A stretch of 64,000 nt of DNA from UBA8337 sp965221415 (GTDB lineage: Bacteria; Pseudomonadota; Alphaproteobacteria; RS24): the NCBI GenBank assembly GCA_965221415.1, contig OZ244887.1, positions 1,054,001 through 1,118,000 on the forward strand, written 5' to 3'. The notes beneath the pieces are model-generated. The model was not told the origin of the DNA, did not search any database, and saw only the letters and a program-made list of their open reading frames with translations. A program made the translations under genes and the position numbers. Position 1 is the stretch's first letter. Each line of letters starts with the position of its first letter. Shown piece after piece: positions 63,401 to 64,000 of the stretch.

Positions 63401-63936
63401 TCTTTAAAGATATTGATATATAATGATAATTTATTTTTTGACTTCGCCGCACGATGGGTCGCCAGCAAGCGATTTATCGGCCCGTCCGGCCCGCCTGTTA
63501 AACAAATTAAACCGTCCGCATGCGTCGCCAAAAAAGCCTCGTCAATTCCCGGCGCGCGGTCGCCCTCCCCCTCGAGATGCGCCGCACTTATCAGCGCCAT
63601 CAAATTCAAATAACCCGTTTGGTTTTTCACCAAAAGCGCGATATCGCCGCCTTCATCTTCGCTGTCCTCGCGCACGCGCAATGTCGCGCCAATAATCGGC
63701 TGCACACCGATATGCGCGGCACTTTCAGCAAATTCCAACGCGCCAAACAGATTATTACGGTCGGTCACCGCCAAAGCAGGCATCCGAGCGGCCTGCGCAA
63801 ATTGCGTCAGCGTCTTAATCGGCAACGCGCTTTCCAACAGCGAATACGCACTATGCGTCCGCAAATGGATGAATTTGGGGCGCATCAGCGCCGCTGCGCC
63901 GTCCTCCGCCCGTTGATTTTCACTAGATGCCGACAT
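60496..63936 (-). CDS. dnaE: DNA polymerase III subunit alpha (DnaE1)
   Basis: Replicative polymerase catalytic subunit. 1146 residues: PHP domain from FIHLRTHSAYSLLESALPI, polymerase core with the catalytic aspartates in MPDFDIDFCQSRRDEV (near 400) and later FDFLGLKTLTVLEKA, helix-hairpin region, OB-fold (KEVTVAGAVIKVDERKSKRGN) and a short C-terminal domain for tau binding. Lies upstream of rpsB, as usual. A short stretch near 63385-63440 is unusually AT-rich but keeps the frame. Confidence 0.97.
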   Translation of the reverse strand: MSASSENQRAEDGAAALMRPKFIHLRTHSAYSLLESALPIKTLTQFAQAARMPALAVTDRNNLFGALEFAESAAHIGVQPIIGATLRVREDSEDEGGDIALLVKNQTGYLNLMALISAAHLEGEGDRAPGIDEAFLATHADGLICLTGGPDGPINRLLATHRAAKSKNKLSLYINIFKDNIYVELQRYGDRPDKDIEAALIAFAYEMDVPLVATNQAYFASADDYRAHDALICIAEGRYLNETDRRRLTPDHRLKSAEEMCALFADVPEALDMTVEIAQRCAFRPTEHAPILPAFSSHDELAELTQQAHDGLNARLAHVTLAKDEAAYRERLDFELKVIGDMGFPGYFLIVADFIKWAKAQSIAVGPGRGSGAGSVVAWALTITDLDPLRFDLLFERFLNPERVSMPDFDIDFCQSRRDEVISYVQEKYGRDQVAQIITFGKLQARAVLRDVGRVLQMPYGQVDRLCKMVPNNPANPVTLTEAITAEPRMQAERDSDPQVAELIEICLKLEGLYRHASTHAAGVVIGDRPLQELVALYRDPKSDMPVTQFNMKWVEKAGLVKFDFLGLKTLTVLEKAVELLAGTGVEVDMAALPLDDEKTFELLGRGDTVGVFQLESAGMRDALRKMKPDSFTDIIALGALYRPGPMENIPTYIACKKGEQDPNYMHDTIQPILEETYGVITYQEQVMQIAQTLAGFSLGEADLLRRAMGKKIKTEMAAQKNRFIDGAMARDVTRNKAAEIFDHIDKFAGYGFNKSHAAGYALISYQTAWLKANHPVAFYAASMSLDFERTDKLNSFKQDAAKHDIAVCSPDMNRSNAAFSIKGNEIYYGLAAIRNVGSLAMQAVVDERAANGTFKDVFDFVRRTADIGLNKRLLEHLIAAGALDSFEPDRAKLMSGIDILLGEASIAKNEKETQQDNLFGEADVSESVVLPPALAPWSAIDRLTHEFNALGIFLSGHPLDDYEKPLQRARVTKFEDLETRVDKEVTVAGAVIKVDERKSKRGNSFASITISDPTGEFEMIAFSETLEASREHLEVGALVVATVTIDRDEAELRLLAQGVRPIDDVAMNSEAGLRIFVERPEACAGLKTRLEGVERPPHKTGGEVSLIIMSPEREVEMRLPHKYAITPRVLGAIKAVPGVLHIVEV

Positions 63937-64000
63937 GTCCCCCCGCCAAAAACGCCGATAGAATCACCATAGTTTAGCGCAGCAAACGCATGTGTCAGCC

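Overview
This window is a gene-dense stretch of a chromosome from an alphaproteobacterium. The evidence is gene order as well as sequence: dnaE-rpsB-tsf-pyrH-frr-uppS-cdsA-dxr-rseP-bamA-skp-lpxD-lpxA-lpxI-lpxB, ppiD-trpEGDC-lexA-comEC-gltX-gltA, pyrG-kdsA-eno-ftsB-lipA-coq10/ratA-cinA-pgpA-ispDF-dusB-ntrB-ntrC, rlpA-dacC-tmk-holB-metG and ntrY-ntrX are all alphaproteobacterial arrangements. NtrYX, fused IspDF and a LexA controlled by GTTC-type boxes agree with this. I cannot place it to genus. Lipid A genes, BamA, Skp and RseP show a normal Gram-negative envelope. Packing is very tight, with many 1-4 bp start/stop overlaps and almost no room between convergent genes.

Layout. 1-8084: nitrogen-related sensor/regulator pair ntrYX (ntrX cut by the window edge), preceded by the metG-holB-tmk-dacC-rlpA operon. 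8166-9109: tRNA-Ser(UGA), a hairpin-rich non-coding stretch and an AT-rich HEPN-like gene, the most clearly acquired piece. 9140-14938: a six-gene operon (old-yellow-enzyme type flavoprotein, GST, hotdog thioesterase, DUF3604 protein, CoA-ester lyase, membrane protein) of unknown joint function. 15049-18658: hspQ, a permuted papain-like hydrolase, a hexapeptide acyltransferase and an orphan peptide-binding protein in one operon. 18661-23379: a CaiB-type CoA enzyme, then ntrC, ntrB and dusB. 23491-25659: ispDF, pgpA, cinA. 25645-28757: ratA/coq10, lipA, ftsB, eno. 28855-31079: queC-queE-queD-queF. 31076-34842: kdsA, pyrG, secG, tpiA. 34963-41586: ppiD, trpEGDC, lexA. 41588-46442: comEC, gltX, gltA. 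46443-63936: lipid A, outer-membrane assembly, isoprenoid/phospholipid, translation and replication genes ending with dnaE.

The core blocks are conserved, but neighbours usual in alphaproteobacteria are missing at several joints: no pdh genes between ftsB and lipA, no fabZ between lpxD and lpxA, no moaC/moeA between trpC and lexA, and ntrBC is separated from ntrYX by about 17 kb. I found no phage, insertion sequence, CRISPR array or unmistakable new defence system. The best leads are: the solitary HEPN-like gene behind a hairpin-rich leader next to tRNA-Ser; a QueD with Asn in place of the catalytic Cys; two dense clusters of GANTC (CcrM-type) sites upstream of ftsB and pyrG; a promoter plus structured leader in front of rpsB; paired inverted repeats in the ntrYX promoter; and the uncharacterised DUF3604/OYE/CoA-lyase operon.
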